The notes beneath the pieces were generated by a model. It ran no database searches and had not been told where the DNA came from. It saw only the letters and a program-made list of their open reading frames with translations. From Monarcha castaneiventris obscurior (Eukaryota > Chordata > Aves > Passeriformes > Monarchidae), in the NCBI GenBank assembly GCA_026261815.1, contig JAMPIT010000856.1:8354001-8418000 (forward strand): a stretch of 64,000 nucleotides of DNA. The letters are read 5' to 3'. Position 1 is the stretch's first letter. Each line of letters starts with the position of its first letter. Of this stretch, positions 12,819-24,494 are shown one piece after another. The translations under genes were made by a program, and so were the position numbers.

Positions 12819-13100
12819 AATTCATGGAATCATGGAATTTTTTGGGTGGGAAGGGACCTTGAAGATCATTCCCAACACCTCCCACTATCCCAGGTTGCTC
12901 CAACCTGGCCTGGGAAAATTCCAAGGATGGGGCAGCCACAGCTTCTCTGGGAATCTGGGGCCTCCCCACCCTCACATATTGGGAATTTCTTCCCAATATT
13001 CCATCTAAACGTTCCCTCTGGCTGAGAAGCCCCATGCATCTCCCCTGGACCTGCAGCATCCTGTTCTCCAGAAAACCTTGGATCACTTCCCAAATCCTTC
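12819..13100 (-). mobile_element. CR1 LINE 3' fragment, extended
   Basis: Antisense copy starting at AATCATGGAATTTTTTGGGTG, with GGGAAGGGACCTTGAAGATC, CAGCCACAGCTTCTCTGGG and the upstream ATATTCCATCTAAACG block. It probably continues through CTGGACCTGCAGCATCC. Confidence 0.83.
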
Positions 13101-15062
13101 CAAGATCCCAGGAGTGGGCACTGACAAGAATTCATTGCTTAAAACGAGTTGGGAATTTGATCCCAAAGTTCAATTTTAGTCAAATTCCCATTCTCGGGTA
13201 TTTTCTGGCTGGTTCAGAAAAGGAAAAGCATCTTTTAATCTGATTTTCTTGACTCATCCTCTCCTGCACATCCTGCAAATCCAACTTTGGGAAAAGTTGG
13301 AATTGTGTTGGCTCGAGGGATCCGTTTGGAGCAGGGAGAGCCTTTGGGATCATTCCAGGCTGGCTTCTGTCTCCCGTGGGAATTCGGGATTTTGGGAATC
13401 TTTTGGTTCGGATGCTCTGGATAGCCCCGCTCCAGAATGTGTGGAGCTGTTGGAGCTTTGGGATTGGAGCTTCCCAGTGATCCTGGTTTTTTGGGGATAT
13501 AACTCGCTCTTGGGAAGCCAACGTTTGTTTTGGAATGGGATTCGATTGGTTTTGAACTTCAGTAAAGTCAGGTTTTGGCTGTGGAGGTTTGGATGATTTT
13601 TGCTGGGAATGGGAATGTTTATCCCAGAAAACCAGCCCTGGCACCATGGGTCGTGTGGGATTCCTGCTTTTCCATGCTGCTTTTCCCGGTCTGTGTCCAT
13701 TAAATCCCAGGAAATCTCCTGGCACTGCTCACCTGTGGCACTTCCCCATGATTTTTCCTTCCCCCTTTATCCTTCCATCCCCTCTCCCGCCTTTCCCTGC
13801 TCCACTTTTCCCAGGAGTTCAAACCCCGGTCACAGCCAGGTCAGAGCAGGACTGAAACGAGGCCAGGCTTTGTCCCAGTTGGAAAACAAGGAATATTTTG
13901 CTGTTGGAAAACATCGATGTCACTTCGCGTTAAGACACAAAGCCACCACCAGCACATTCCCAGTGTTTGCTGGAAAACCACGGATTTTTGCATTTTCCAA
14001 GATAAATCAGGTGCTCAGCAGGTGGGAATTTCTCCTCTGCTGCTTTTCCGTGTTATTTTTCCTGGGAATAATTTCTGCTTCAGGGAGAAGGGATGGGATT
14101 GCTCGGAATGGGATGCTGAAGGGAGAGTTTAATTTGGGATTCAAGGATTTGGCCACAACCAAAATCCACCTTTATTCCTACTGGGATTTGGGAATCATCT
14201 GAGATCCCATGGGATTTCAGGCTGAGGAGGGGGAATGGAGAGGGAAAAGTGCGTGGAATTTTGGGATGCAGCTCCGGTTGGGATCGAAGGTTGGGATCAG
14301 CATAACCTGGGCTGCTCAGGGCTTTGGGGACATCCCAGGGATTGCCAATCCCGCTTTTCCATGGAGTAGAGGCTGGGAATGCAGCTCTGCCAAGGGGTGC
14401 CGCATCTCCCGGAATTCCACCTCCCAGCCTCATCCAGCTGCAGGGAATTCCCTGGATGTGGGGTGCCCCAAGGGCTGCTGGTGCCAGCCCCGTGTCCCCC
14501 TCCCGGCATTCCCGCTGTCCCCCAGGGCATCCAACAATTCCATGGCTCATCTCCCATCCCAGCACATCCAGAGGGGCCGGAAAACAACAGAAAGGCTCCT
14601 TTGCTTCCCAGATCTGGGCCTGGATTCCCAACTCCTCCAGGGATTCCCATCTTTAGGAGGGAGGAGCAGTTTGGAGCTGTTTTGTGGGGTGGGACTGGGA
14701 CAATTCCAGCATTTCCATGATCTGAGGTTGCTTTGGGAATGATTTGGTGATAATTAATCCCCATTCCCAGCACTTCCAGATTCTCCAGGAGTTCAACCCA
14801 GGGCTGGATCCGGGGAATTTCTCTCCCGCTGCTCAGAGCCATAAATACGGAATTTGTGTCAGCTTTATCCCTTCAGCTCGGCATCCAGAGGAGGGAAAAT
14901 TCCTGATCCAGCATTTCTGTCCTGGAAAAAAATCCCAAAGCCAGCGATTTTGGATGTCAGAAAATCCTTTGGTGTCCAAGGATTTTGATCTCCTCTGGTT
15001 TTCCTTTCCAAGTGGAAATGTGCCCTGGAAATCTGGGAAGTGCTGGGAAAATGCTGGAAAAA

Positions 15063-15080
15063 TTTTTTTTTTTTTTTTTT
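15063..15080. repeat. T18 homopolymer
   Basis: Eighteen consecutive T. No target-site duplication or retrogene body was seen next to it. Confidence 0.9.
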
Positions 15081-16360
15081 AATCACCCTCTCAGGGAATT
15101 TTGTAAAGAATAATTTAAGGGAATTCTGATAATTGGATAATTTGGGGGGTGCGGGGAGTGTCCGTGTCCCACCACTGGGAATACTGGGATGCAGCGGGGC
15201 ATCCCTGGGAAGATGAGGAAGCAGCAAATTTCCCATTTTTCCTCCTGCACAGCTTCAAACTGGTTAAGGAAGGAATTGGGAAAAAGGGAGATGAATCCAG
15301 CTCTGTTCATTCCCAAGCCATAAACTCCTGGAAAATAAGGACTTATAAGGCAACACTCGGCAGGATCCCACTTTGTGGAATTAATGGGGAATGGGGTCTA
15401 TTTTTAAATCCGTCTCCAAGAGGAGAAATCTTCCTTTCGGTAAAAGGAAAAATATTCCAAACCCCCTGGCTCGTGGAGTATCCTCATTTTCCAGCCCAGC
15501 AGAGTCGTCAGAGCTGCTGCTTTTCCTTCATTTCCCATTTCTCCTGGTAAAATAAGGATCGGGAAGTGACGGGTGTGAAGTGGGAATGACATGGGAAAGG
15601 CCTGGCATAAACCTCTGGGTACCCAGCTCCTGCTCCCATTGGATTTGCCTTTTCCCAGTTGTTCCCAGTTGGAAATGTTGCTCCAAAGGGAGATTTGAAG
15701 GCGAGGCAGGAGCAGGATGGAGCCTGGATGTCCGTGTGTTCATCCCTGAAAATTCCAGGGATCCTCCTGGATTTTCTGGATGAGGTTAAACAAAGCTGGG
15801 TTTCATTCCCACCTGCAGAATTCCCTGTTAATTACTGGGAATTAAGGAGTGATCTCTGCATGGAGACAGGAGAAGGATTTATCCCACATCAGCTGGGTCC
15901 TGCTTTTTTCCAGGAGTCAGAGGGAAGAGCAGGCTTGGATCAGAGAATTCCAAGAGATCTGAAATGGCTTTTTTTAGTTTGACTTTTGAAACAGGGCCCA
16001 GAAAAATCCCATGCTGGAGAATTCCATGGAATTCTGAGGTGCTGCAGGGAGGGAGAGTTTGGGAAAGGCACCTCCCAGCACAGCTTTTGGCCGCTGGGAC
16101 ATTCCAGGTGCCACTGGCACTTCCAGAGGCAAAATCCCAGGAGCTGCTCCAAGCTCAGCAGGAACATCCCGGCAGGAATGGGGAGATCTCATCCAGCAGC
16201 AAAAGCTGGGCTGGGATGGAGATCCCTGGATAAAATTTTCTGAAGTAAGGGCAGGAATTCCTGCAGCCGAGCCCCAGGGATGCCTCTCTCCCTGCTCCAT
16301 CCTCTTTCCATAGGGAAAGGCTTTTCCTAACCCTGTGGAGCAGCTGGATTCGGTGAAACA

Positions 16361-16612
16361 ATGGGATGCAAATCCAAAGGGATCCCTTGGGCTGGGGGGA
16401 GGCAGCACCCTTTGGAATGGGATCGTGGGGTGCAAATCCAAAGGGATCCCTTGGTGGGGCAGCACCCTTTGGAATGGGATAATGGGATGCAAATCCACAG
16501 GGATCTCATGGGCTGGGTGGAGGCAGCACCCTTTGGAATGGGATCATGGGATGCAAATCCAAGGGGATCCCTTGGGCTGAGTGGAGGCAGCACCCTTTGG
16601 AATGGGACGGGG
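16361..16612. repeat. Tandem repeat of about 60 bp carrying octamer motifs
   Basis: Four units of 57-64 bases share AATGGGATNATGGGATGCAAAT, CCAAAGGGATCCCTTGG and GGAGGCAGCACCCTTTGG. Three units contain the exact POU octamer ATGCAAAT (16366, 16487, 16551) and one has GTGCAAAT (16430). CCAAAGGGATCCCTTGG is itself almost a palindrome. Confidence 0.85.
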
Positions 16613-17557
16613 ACGAGGCTTTTCTTGGCACCGCCGCCACCTGCGCAGACATTCCCACCCTGTGGCACAGCCTGGAGCCTCTGGAATTGTCCCAGGCACA
16701 GAAATCCGAGCGGGCGCTTTAATCCTTGGCTGCGCCAGGGAAAATCTCAAGGTCGCGCTGTCAGCGGGGGTTCGGCTTCCAACCACCCCCCCCCTTCTCC
16801 TGGAATTTTTCCTTTTATGTGGGAAGTGTCGGGATGGCTCCTGGCCAGCTGCCAGGGCTCAGCTGGTGTCCCTGTCCCCTCCTCCATCCCGGGAATCGCC
16901 GCTCCATGGGTGTCCCCAAAGGAATGTGCTGGGGTGGGGGGGGAATGAGCAGAGCGAGCCCAGCACGGCCAGGGCGCTCCGCTCCCCTTTTCCAAAGCCT
17001 GGAAAAGTCTTGGAGAGGCTGGAGCGTGGGGAATTCTGTGTGCCGGGAGTCTCCAGCTGCATCCCATCAGACGGGAAAATATGGAGCCATCCCGATTTGT
17101 GTGCGCAGCGGGAATGCTCGGCAGCCGAGGGCCGGGCGGGGTCGGATCCCTGCTCCCTGAGGAGCATCCAAAGGGCCCGGCCGTGTGCGTGATTCCAGCC
17201 GGGATTCGCAGGGATGGGAGCTGGGGCAGGGACAGCTGCACCGCGGGAGCTTTGGGACGAACGGCAGGAATGTGTCCCTCTCCTCCCGCTGGGAATGCCA
17301 TTCCCCAAGCCAGCGGGATTCCCACCGTCCCCACCCCAGCGTGGGAGTGGGAGCAGCCGGATCCGAGCTGCCCTGGCTCGGGGAGAGATCATGGAATGCT
17401 GCCGGGGTGGGAATTCCTGGGTGCGACGGAGCAAAGCCCATCCCAGAGCACTTGGAAGTCACCGAGGTCCTGCCGGGCCCTGCTGGGGCTTCCCTGAGCC
17501 CTTCTGGGGACATTTTGGAATCTGAATCCAGGGAATCTGAGCGTGTGTCCCTGTGTC

Positions 17558-17715
17558 CTGGCACAGATTCCCAGAGAAACTGTGGATTCCTCATCCCTGG
17601 AAGTGTCCAAGGCTAGGTTGGACGAGGCTTGGGGCGCCCTGGGATAGCGGGAGGTGTCCCTGCCCATGGAACTGGATGAGCTTTAACGTCTCTCCCAACC
17701 CAAATTCTGGGATTT
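17558..17715 (+). mobile_element. CR1 LINE 3' fragment
   Basis: Sense copy with GGCACAGATTCCCAGAGAAAC, CCCTGGAAGTGTCCAAGG, GGGAGGTGTCCCTGCCC and the terminal GAGCTTTAACGTCTCTCCC. It follows a CpG-rich patch at about 16990-17440. Confidence 0.85.
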
Positions 17716-18115
17716 TTTTCCCAAGCAATCTGCTGCCCTTTTGCTGCTGCAAATCCCGGAATGATCCCGCTCTGCTCCCATCCAGGGGTGCCTGGACACA
17801 GGGACACGGGACACTCCGTGTCGCCAGGGCTGTCCCACAGTCCTCCTTGTTTCCTCCTGGAGAAGGAGCCGGATCCATTTGTGACTTTAAATAGGATTTG
17901 GGAAAGCAGCGGAGAGCTCCCGGTGTGCGGGAAATCCGTGGATATCAAATGGGGGAGATTGTGCTTGGCAGAGCAGGGAATCAGCTGAGGGGAGTGTGAG
18001 GAGGTGGTGCCGGGACTGGATAGGGAATCTATCCTGGGAATCTGCAAAATCCCACATTGTCCTTAAAGGCGATTCCTGGGAGCCTCTGCTCTGTTCCCAG
18101 TGCTGTGGTACCGCT

Positions 18116-18432
18116 TGGAGCCGGGAGATTCCCACCCCTGGAGCTGGGAGATCCCAACCTTTGAGCCAGGAAATTCCTACGGAGATTCCCACCCTGGAGA
18201 GGAGATTCCCACACTGAGCTGGGAGATCCAAACTTTGAGCCAGGAGATTTCCACCCTTGGAGCCAGGAGATTCCCACCAGAGCTGGGAGATCCCAACCTT
18301 TGAGCCAGGAAATTCCCTCCTGTGGAGCTGGGAGATTCCCACCCTTGGAGATGGAGATTCCCACACTTGGAGATGGGAGATCCAAACTTTGGAGCCAGGA
18401 GATTCCCACCCTTGGAGCCGGGAGATCCCCAC
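18116..18432. repeat. Minisatellite of GGGAGATTCCCACC-type units
   Basis: About 14 units of 20-25 bases (GGAGC(T/C)GGGAGATTCCCACC, CCAGGAAATTCC and variants). A larger unit of about 140 bases is visible: GGGAGATCCCAACCTTTGAG followed by CCAGGAAATTCC occurs near 18145 and again near 18285. Confidence 0.87.
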
Positions 18433-19125
18433 GACAGCCAAGCATTCCCCCACCCTGGACTTTTCCTGCTTTTCCTGCATTCCCAGCAGCTGGAATAGCA
18501 GCTGCTCAGCTCCTTCAGCATCACCCCGAGGCTGCAGCTCCAGCCCAGGTTCGTTATCCATGTTAATTATTCCTGGTCAGCAGTGAATTCCTGGCTGTAT
18601 GGATCAGGAGTAATTCGAGAGATTGGGGTGTAATTGCTGCTCCTGGCAGGATGCCATTCCCAGATCCCGGGAAGCAGCTCTGCCGTGCTCCAGGAGCTGT
18701 TCTGGGAAGCTCCAGGTTTGGGAAGCAGTGGATGGACTCATCTGGATGTAGAAATACAGGATTTTTCCAGGAATTTCCATCCTCCTTCTGCCTCCTTTTG
18801 GGATTGCCATGGTTTGACTGGGGGAACTCATTGCTGCTTCCTTGTCCCCATGGATATTCCCAGCTCTTCCCAGCTGGGAATTCCTGCTGGAATGGCTCAG
18901 TCCTTGCCTTAACCTCAGCCTAAAATATCCCTGATGTTCCCACCCTGCAATTCCCACTGGATTTCCCATTTTGGGATGCACCAGAAGAGATTTTAGGGCC
19001 GAGGGGTTTCTCCCAGCAGAGAAGGAAATTGCAATCCTCATTCCCTCGGTGTATTCCCATTTTTCTCCATGTTCCATCCCTTCTCCCTGTCCTGCTCCCC
19101 GCTGGCATCCGGGATGTCTGATCCG

Positions 19126-19172
19126 TAGGGAATGTTGTTGTTCCATAGGGAATGTTGTTGTTCCATAGGGAA
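19126..19172. repeat. 20-bp short tandem repeat
   Basis: About two and a half copies of ATAGGGAATGTTGTTGTTCC. Confidence 0.75.
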
Positions 19173-19445
19173 CGATGCTGAGGCTGCTACTGCGATTTGC
19201 TCCCTGCTCCGAATATCCCACCTGTGTTTTTCCATGCCTTGGAGCCAGGATTTGCTGCTGAGCTTGGCTTGGGAGCCTCGTGGTGGGATGGGAATGATGG
19301 GAGCTCCGGTCAGGAATCCTGGGGCACGCTCAGGACCAGCTGTGGAGGTGATTCCCAACATCTGGCCTGGCTAAACCCGACAAAGAATCCCCTTGGAATG
19401 GGCCAACCTGGGAAATTCCCACTCCTGGGGGCTCCTTCTGGAGCA

Positions 19446-19558
19446 TTTCCCACCCCTGGAGGTGTCCATGGAAGGCCTGGATGTGGCTCTGGGCTGACAA
19501 GGTGGGATCAATGATCCTGGAGGGCTTTTCCAACCTCAAGGATTCTGGGATTTTATGG
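19446..19558 (+). mobile_element. CR1-type 3' fragment, divergent subfamily
   Basis: Contains GGAGGTGTCCATGGAAGGCC, CTGGATGTGGC, TGACAAGGTGGGATCAATGA and GGGCTTTTCCAACCTCAAGG. This terminus differs from the common copies in the window but is typical of other avian CR1 subfamilies. Confidence 0.6.
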
Positions 19559-20216
19559 AGAGGGAAAGCACTGCTGGAGGCCTTTCTGTCCCCGCGTGCT
19601 CTGGACTTTGCAGCAATCCCAGGTTTTTTTCCCTGGATTGCTGGTGATATCCAGTAGCCAGCGGGCTTCATCCCCGGCCAATCTTCCCTCTGGATCTCGC
19701 AGAATCTCTCCTTCGGCCCGAATTCCAAATAAACATTGCCATGTTTGGAAATCTCCCTGCCGGGCCCCCCCTTTCCTCCCGGCAGAACTTTGGCTGGAGC
19801 GTGACTCATCGCAATCCCTTCCCTAACAACAGAAATTCCCGCCGGAGCCGCCGGCCCGGATCCGGAGGGGCCTTTGGATACCACAAAATCCCAGCCACTC
19901 CCACCCCTTTGGCCTCCAGATGGATTTTCTCCATTTTCCCCCCGTTTTTTGGATTTTCCTGGGCAGTCGGAGCCGCTTTGCTGGCAGCAGGAGCGACGCC
20001 CTGGATGTGCCATTCCATGGGGTGATCCCAAGCTTGGGAATGTCTTTTCCCACTGAAACGCTTCCCAAGCACATCCAGGCTGGGTTTATCCCTCTTCCCT
20101 GCCCTCTCTCCTGCATGGAGTGCATTTTAATGGAAAAATTCCCTTTCATTGGAATCTTGCTGAGCAGGGGCTTGGGGAGGTGGCTGATAACAAGTAACAA
20201 TTAGTGCTGGTCAGCT

Positions 20217-20321
20217 TGGCTCGTTAATTAATCTATTGAATAATTAATTGTTAATTAATCAAATAATTAATTAATAGTTAAATAATCGGTAAATAATTAA
20301 TAATTAATTAAGGCACTGCAA
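20217..20321. repeat. AT-rich TTAATTAA cluster
   Basis: About 100 bases of overlapping TTAATTAA, AATAATTAATT and TTAATTGTTAATT in a GC-rich setting, densely packed with the homeodomain core TAATTA. Unlike a simple dinucleotide tract it is irregular, and the flanks (20180-20215, 20322-20390) are not repeat-like and hold further AATTAG/TAATTAG cores. Confidence 0.6.
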
Positions 20322-20561
20322 ATTACACTTAAAAGAGGGATAACCTTCGAGGTGTAATTAGAAGGGTGCAGTAATTAGCCAGGCTGGGCTGGAGGGGAGA
20401 ATTCCCAATCCACAGCCATCCAAAGGGCCAAATCCATAGGGACAAATCTCTGCTGCTTCCGAGGCGACGGAATCAGTCAAATCCATTCTCAAGATTCCTG
20501 GTTTTCCAAACATAGGAGGGATGATGAACCAGCAGTGGTGAAGGCAGGGATTTGGGGATTT

Positions 20562-20682
20562 TATGGGATTTTGGGAAGGAATTCCTCCCTGGGAGGGGAG
20601 GGAGGGTGGGGAGGCCCCAGCACAGATTTCCAGGGAAGCTGTGGCTGCCCCTGGATCCCTGGAAGTGCCCAAGGCTGCTGTT
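20562..20682 (+). mobile_element. CR1 LINE 3' fragment lacking its terminus
   Basis: Sense copy with GGGAAGGAATTCCTCCCTGG, CAGGGAAGCTGTGGCTGCCC and CTGGAAGTGCCCAAGGCTG. It breaks off there, so the final 80-100 bases are missing. Confidence 0.75.
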
Positions 20683-20804
20683 TCATCCTTGCGGATTGGG
20701 GTCTTCCTTACTCTGGGAATGCTGGGATGAGTCTGCCTTGCTCCTGGCTTTTCCCTTTGGACACATCCACAAAGCCACAGAGGATTTGGGGGTTCCCTGA
20801 ATCA

Positions 20805-21115
20805 TGGGATTTTATGGAATCACAGAGTCATGGAATGCTTTGGGTGGGAAGGGACCTTGAAGTTCATCCATTCCCATTCCATGAGCAGGGACATCTCCCA
20901 CTATCCCAGGCTGCTCCAAGCTCCATCCAGCCTGGCCTTGGACACTTCCAGGGATCCAGGGGCAGCCACAGATTCTCTGGGAATTCCATCCCAGCCACTC
21001 CCCACCCTCCCAGGGAAGAATTCCTTCCTCAAATCCAATTTAAATCGATTTAAGTTTATTCCCTCCTGTCCCGACCCTGGTAAAAAAGCTCTTTCCATCA
21101 TCCCTCAAGTTCCAG
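20805..21115 (-). mobile_element. CR1 LINE 3' fragment, extended
   Basis: Antisense copy preceded by the terminal microsatellite-like GGAATCACAGAGTCATGG, then GGTGGGAAGGGACCTTGAAG, CAGCCACAGATTCTCTGGG and the upstream AAAGCTCTTTCCATCATCCC block. Confidence 0.87.
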
Positions 21116-21320
21116 AGCCATGATTCTGGAATATTTCTGGGATGTTTCCTACCAGCGCTGCCTCAGCTGATGAGATCTCCTTGGAAAGGGCTGCCAGGAG
21201 CTTCCATCCCTTTTATCCATTGCTATTCCTGGAAAACACGATTTTCCAAGGCTCAGGAGCTGCATTTGGGCAGTTCCTTTAAATAACCCTGATGATGAAG
21301 CGTTATCCATGGAAAGGCCA

Positions 21321-21855
21321 TCTGTTCCCTGTGCTCCCAGAGCAGCTCCTCCCGCATCCCTCCCTCCTTCCAGCATTCCCAAAGTTTCCAGCTCAGGCTC
21401 TCCCCAACCTGTCCCATCCATTCCAAACCCTTCCAGGCCTCTTTTCCCAGCTTTTTGTGTGCCCAAAATCCAGCTCTCATTGGAAGAAAAGTCGGATTTT
21501 CACCTGAAGTGCCGGGAGAAGCTTCCCTTGGAATTCCTGCCTCATTCCACATGGCTCTGGAGCAGAGGGATCCATTCACTTCAATAATCTGTTCCCTGCG
21601 CTCCCAGAGCCGTGCAGGGCAACTTCTTCCCACATCCCTTCTTCCCTCCAGCATTCCCAAAGTTTCCACCTCAGGCTCTCCCACAGCCGTCCCACCCATT
21701 CCAAACTTTTTCCCAGCTTTTTGTGAGCCCCAAATGCAACTCTCCTTGGAGGAAAAGTCGGCGTCTGCACCTGAAACGCCGGGAGCTGCTTCCCTTGGAA
21801 TTCCTGCCTCGTTCCACACGGCTCACGTGTGGCTGGGCTGGAGCAGAGGGAGCAG
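21321..21855. repeat. 267-bp tandem duplication
   Basis: Two diverged copies (21321-21587 and 21588-21855) share TCTGTTCCCTG, GCATTCCCAAAGTTTCCA, CCCAGCTTTTTGTG and CTTCCCTTGGAATTCCTGCC in the same order. The second copy has small deletions. The minus-strand frames across both copies look like a repetitive protein but have no recognisable domain. Confidence 0.87.
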
Positions 21856-22683
21856 TTAACCTTCATCAGGGAAGGCAGAGGAAGGGTTGGGAAATAATTC
21901 CGTTGGAATGTTTGGATTGGGAGAGCTGACATTAGAGAGAGTAAATGTCAGAGGGAGTTTAAACAGCGGAGCAGCTCTTGGAGAGCCACGTTTTCCTCTG
22001 GGATTGGGCTGCAAATCCACTTCCCTTCCACACAGAATTTCTGAGCAAGGCTTACATTCCTACTTGGAATTCCGGACTTGCTGAAGTTCATGGCATGAAC
22101 CTGCTGCTCCTTTCCCCCCTGCAGCCCAACTTTTCCTTGGATCCCCCTTGTGTTTTCCCAGTTGTTTCCACCTTTCTGTGTTGGGTCCCTCTCCAATACA
22201 TTTTCTGCTGATCCCACTATCCAGGATTTTCTGGAGCGTTCCAGGGTGTCCAGTGGCATTTCCCACCTGGACTGGCCTGCTGAGGATGAGCAGGGATGAG
22301 CTGGAAATGGAAACTCCCATTTTTGGGGTGGGCATCGTTCCGTCTCCCTGAGGGACAGGGCTGGGATGTGGGATTGGGATTGACCTGGGCAGGATCGGGA
22401 GTTGGATTTGCTGATCCCTGGGATCCCAGCTCAGGAGATTCCCTGATTCTCGTTGTGAGCAGAGAGCCAGAGCTGCTTACGGGTGAAATCTTGGCAAAGT
22501 GGTGGCAGGGAATTTATGGCATGTGTAGACATTGGAAAACCATTAATATTTCCGGGAAAAGGAAGGGATTGTGTGTGTGGGACACGAGGAGGAGCTGAAG
22601 GTGCTGCTGGATGGGCTGTGACCATCGGATAAACGGATAACCCATTCCTGGTGGGATGCATGGAATTATTCGGGATGAAATTA

Positions 22684-22760
22684 GCCCAGGTTGGATTGAG
22701 CTTGGAATAACCTGATCCACTGGAAGGTGTCCCTGCCGGATGGGATAAATATCCTTGTTA
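22684..22760 (+). mobile_element. CR1 LINE remnant
   Basis: Short sense remnant with CCCAGGTTGGATTGAGCTTGG and CACTGGAAGGTGTCCCTGCC. It lacks a clear end. Confidence 0.5.
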
Positions 22761-23279
22761 AAAGCTGGAGCTGGGCATGATCCAAATTACAGCTGATTTT
22801 CAGGTCGCACTTTTTGGGACGGGGTTGTTTTTCCAAGGGTTTTGTGTTGGGATTCCCTGAGGAATTTCGGGATGGCTTAAATTTTGCCCACCCTTCCCAC
22901 CCCACCAGATGGATTCTCCATCTTCTGGATGGGCAGCTCCTGCCTTTGGAGCCCTGTGGACGTTCCTGCAGGATCTGGGATGGGTCTTCTCCACCTGTTT
23001 TTAGCACAGAAGGGAAAATTTGGGTGGCATCAAGAGGAGGCCACAGGGTGGGAATGGTTCTGGTTATCCCCCCTGGAGCACCCTGATCCCGGCATTCCAT
23101 CACTCCATGGCCGCTTCCAGAGCTATGTGTTCTCCTGGGATAACAACACACGAGTCTGGTCATCGACATCCCTGAATTCACTTCTCCCAACTCAGAACCG
23201 GGGGGGATCCATCCTCCAGGAGCAGGATCCAGCCCCTGTGAGCCGGATTCCCACTCCCGGATCATCTTGCAGGGCTTCC

Positions 23280-23480
23280 CCTCTCCGCGGCTCCCCTCCT
23301 CCATCGCCGCTCCCGGCAATTACTCAGCTGTTTCTCAGCTGTTCCTGGAGCGGCAGGGATGAGAAGGCAGCAGAGATATTACTCCCGGCTTTTTTTTCCG
23401 TATTTTATGGCTGGGATAAGCTGCTCCCGAGCCGTTGGAACAGCTGTGGGTCGGGAGAGCCGAGTGCCGGGCGCGGCTCC
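23280..23480. promoter_or_regulatory. CpG-rich patch with three CAGCTG E-boxes
   Basis: The GC- and CpG-dense segment (TCCGCGGC, GGGCGCGGCTCCGG) contains CAGCTG at 23325, 23336 and 23441; the first two are 11 bases apart, one helical turn. It is free of recognisable CR1 sequence. A regulatory role is inference. Confidence 0.3.
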
Positions 23481-24480
23481 GGAGGGAGCGCCGAGTTCAC
23501 GGCTCCAGGTGGTTCTTTATGATCCCTGCTGCCGGTGTTCCCCACGTTTGTGGGAGACTGATTGCCAGGCTTTCCGAAGGAGCCTTTTGTGGAGGTGTGG
23601 GATTAGGGAAAGGCCGGGAAAACAGGACTGATCTCCTCAGGCTTGAATCCTGACAAATCCTCGCACTCCCTGGGCCGGTGTTGGTTTTCCTGCTGGGATC
23701 TCCCCGAGGCTGATGGATCACCTGCTTCCCTCCTTCCTTCCCTTCCCGGGAGAAGCCCATTTGCAGTTGCTATGGATTTGTTTTGATGGGATTTTCCTGG
23801 TTTTCTGTGGCTGAGGGCATCCCGGCCATGCACTCACTCCTTGCTGCTTAACAGTTCCTGCAGCTCCCGCAGCCCAGGTTCGGCTTTTCCTGACAAAAAG
23901 CTGGATTTCCCTAAGGAATCCTTTCCCCTGAGGTTTTCCAAACCCCACAAGCTCCTCATCCTCTGGGATAAAGCCATGGCACAGAGGAGGAAAAGCCTGA
24001 GCAGCCCAGACCTTGTTTTCCCCTTGTTGGTTCATTTGCCTCCCGAGGCTGCTCCTTGAGGAAGCACTGGAAGTGCTATCCCGAATTTCCAGAGCTTGGC
24101 AAGGTTCAAGCAAAGGCTTCCCTGGCCCCTTTTTATTTTCCAAGCCCAATATTCCAGAGAAAAGCCCTTTGCTTCCCGTGACCTGCAGGCAGCTCATTCC
24201 TCACTGGGAGAGCTTGGAGCAGGGCAGCCTCGTGGTTAACTGAGCCGGAAAGGAGAATCCAAGAGGGAGAATCCAAGGATCCCAAGGCTGCCAGGCTCAT
24301 CCCGCAGCAGTTTGTGGGATGATTTGGGATGCCAAGCCTCACTCCGGGATAACCCCGAGGATGCTCAGGTGCAGCTCCCGCCCACGCCCCCTCAGCAGGA
24401 CCCGCAGAGCCTCGCCCACATTCCCGGGTTGCCCTTTCCAATCTGGCAGCTGCCAGGTACTTGGGAAGCGCCTCAGCAGC

Positions 24481-24494
24481 GTTCCCTTGGCAAC
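24481..24494. promoter_or_regulatory. RFX-type X-box motif
   Basis: GTTCCCTTGGCAAC differs by one base from the X-box at 3433 and shares its GG flank. A GC-box-like CCCGCCCACGCCCCC lies about 100 bases upstream. Confidence 0.4.

Noticed and set aside
22749..22756. ATATCCTT as donor of the U12-type intron
   Set aside because: It lies at the edge of a CR1 remnant and no N-terminal channel coding sequence precedes it.
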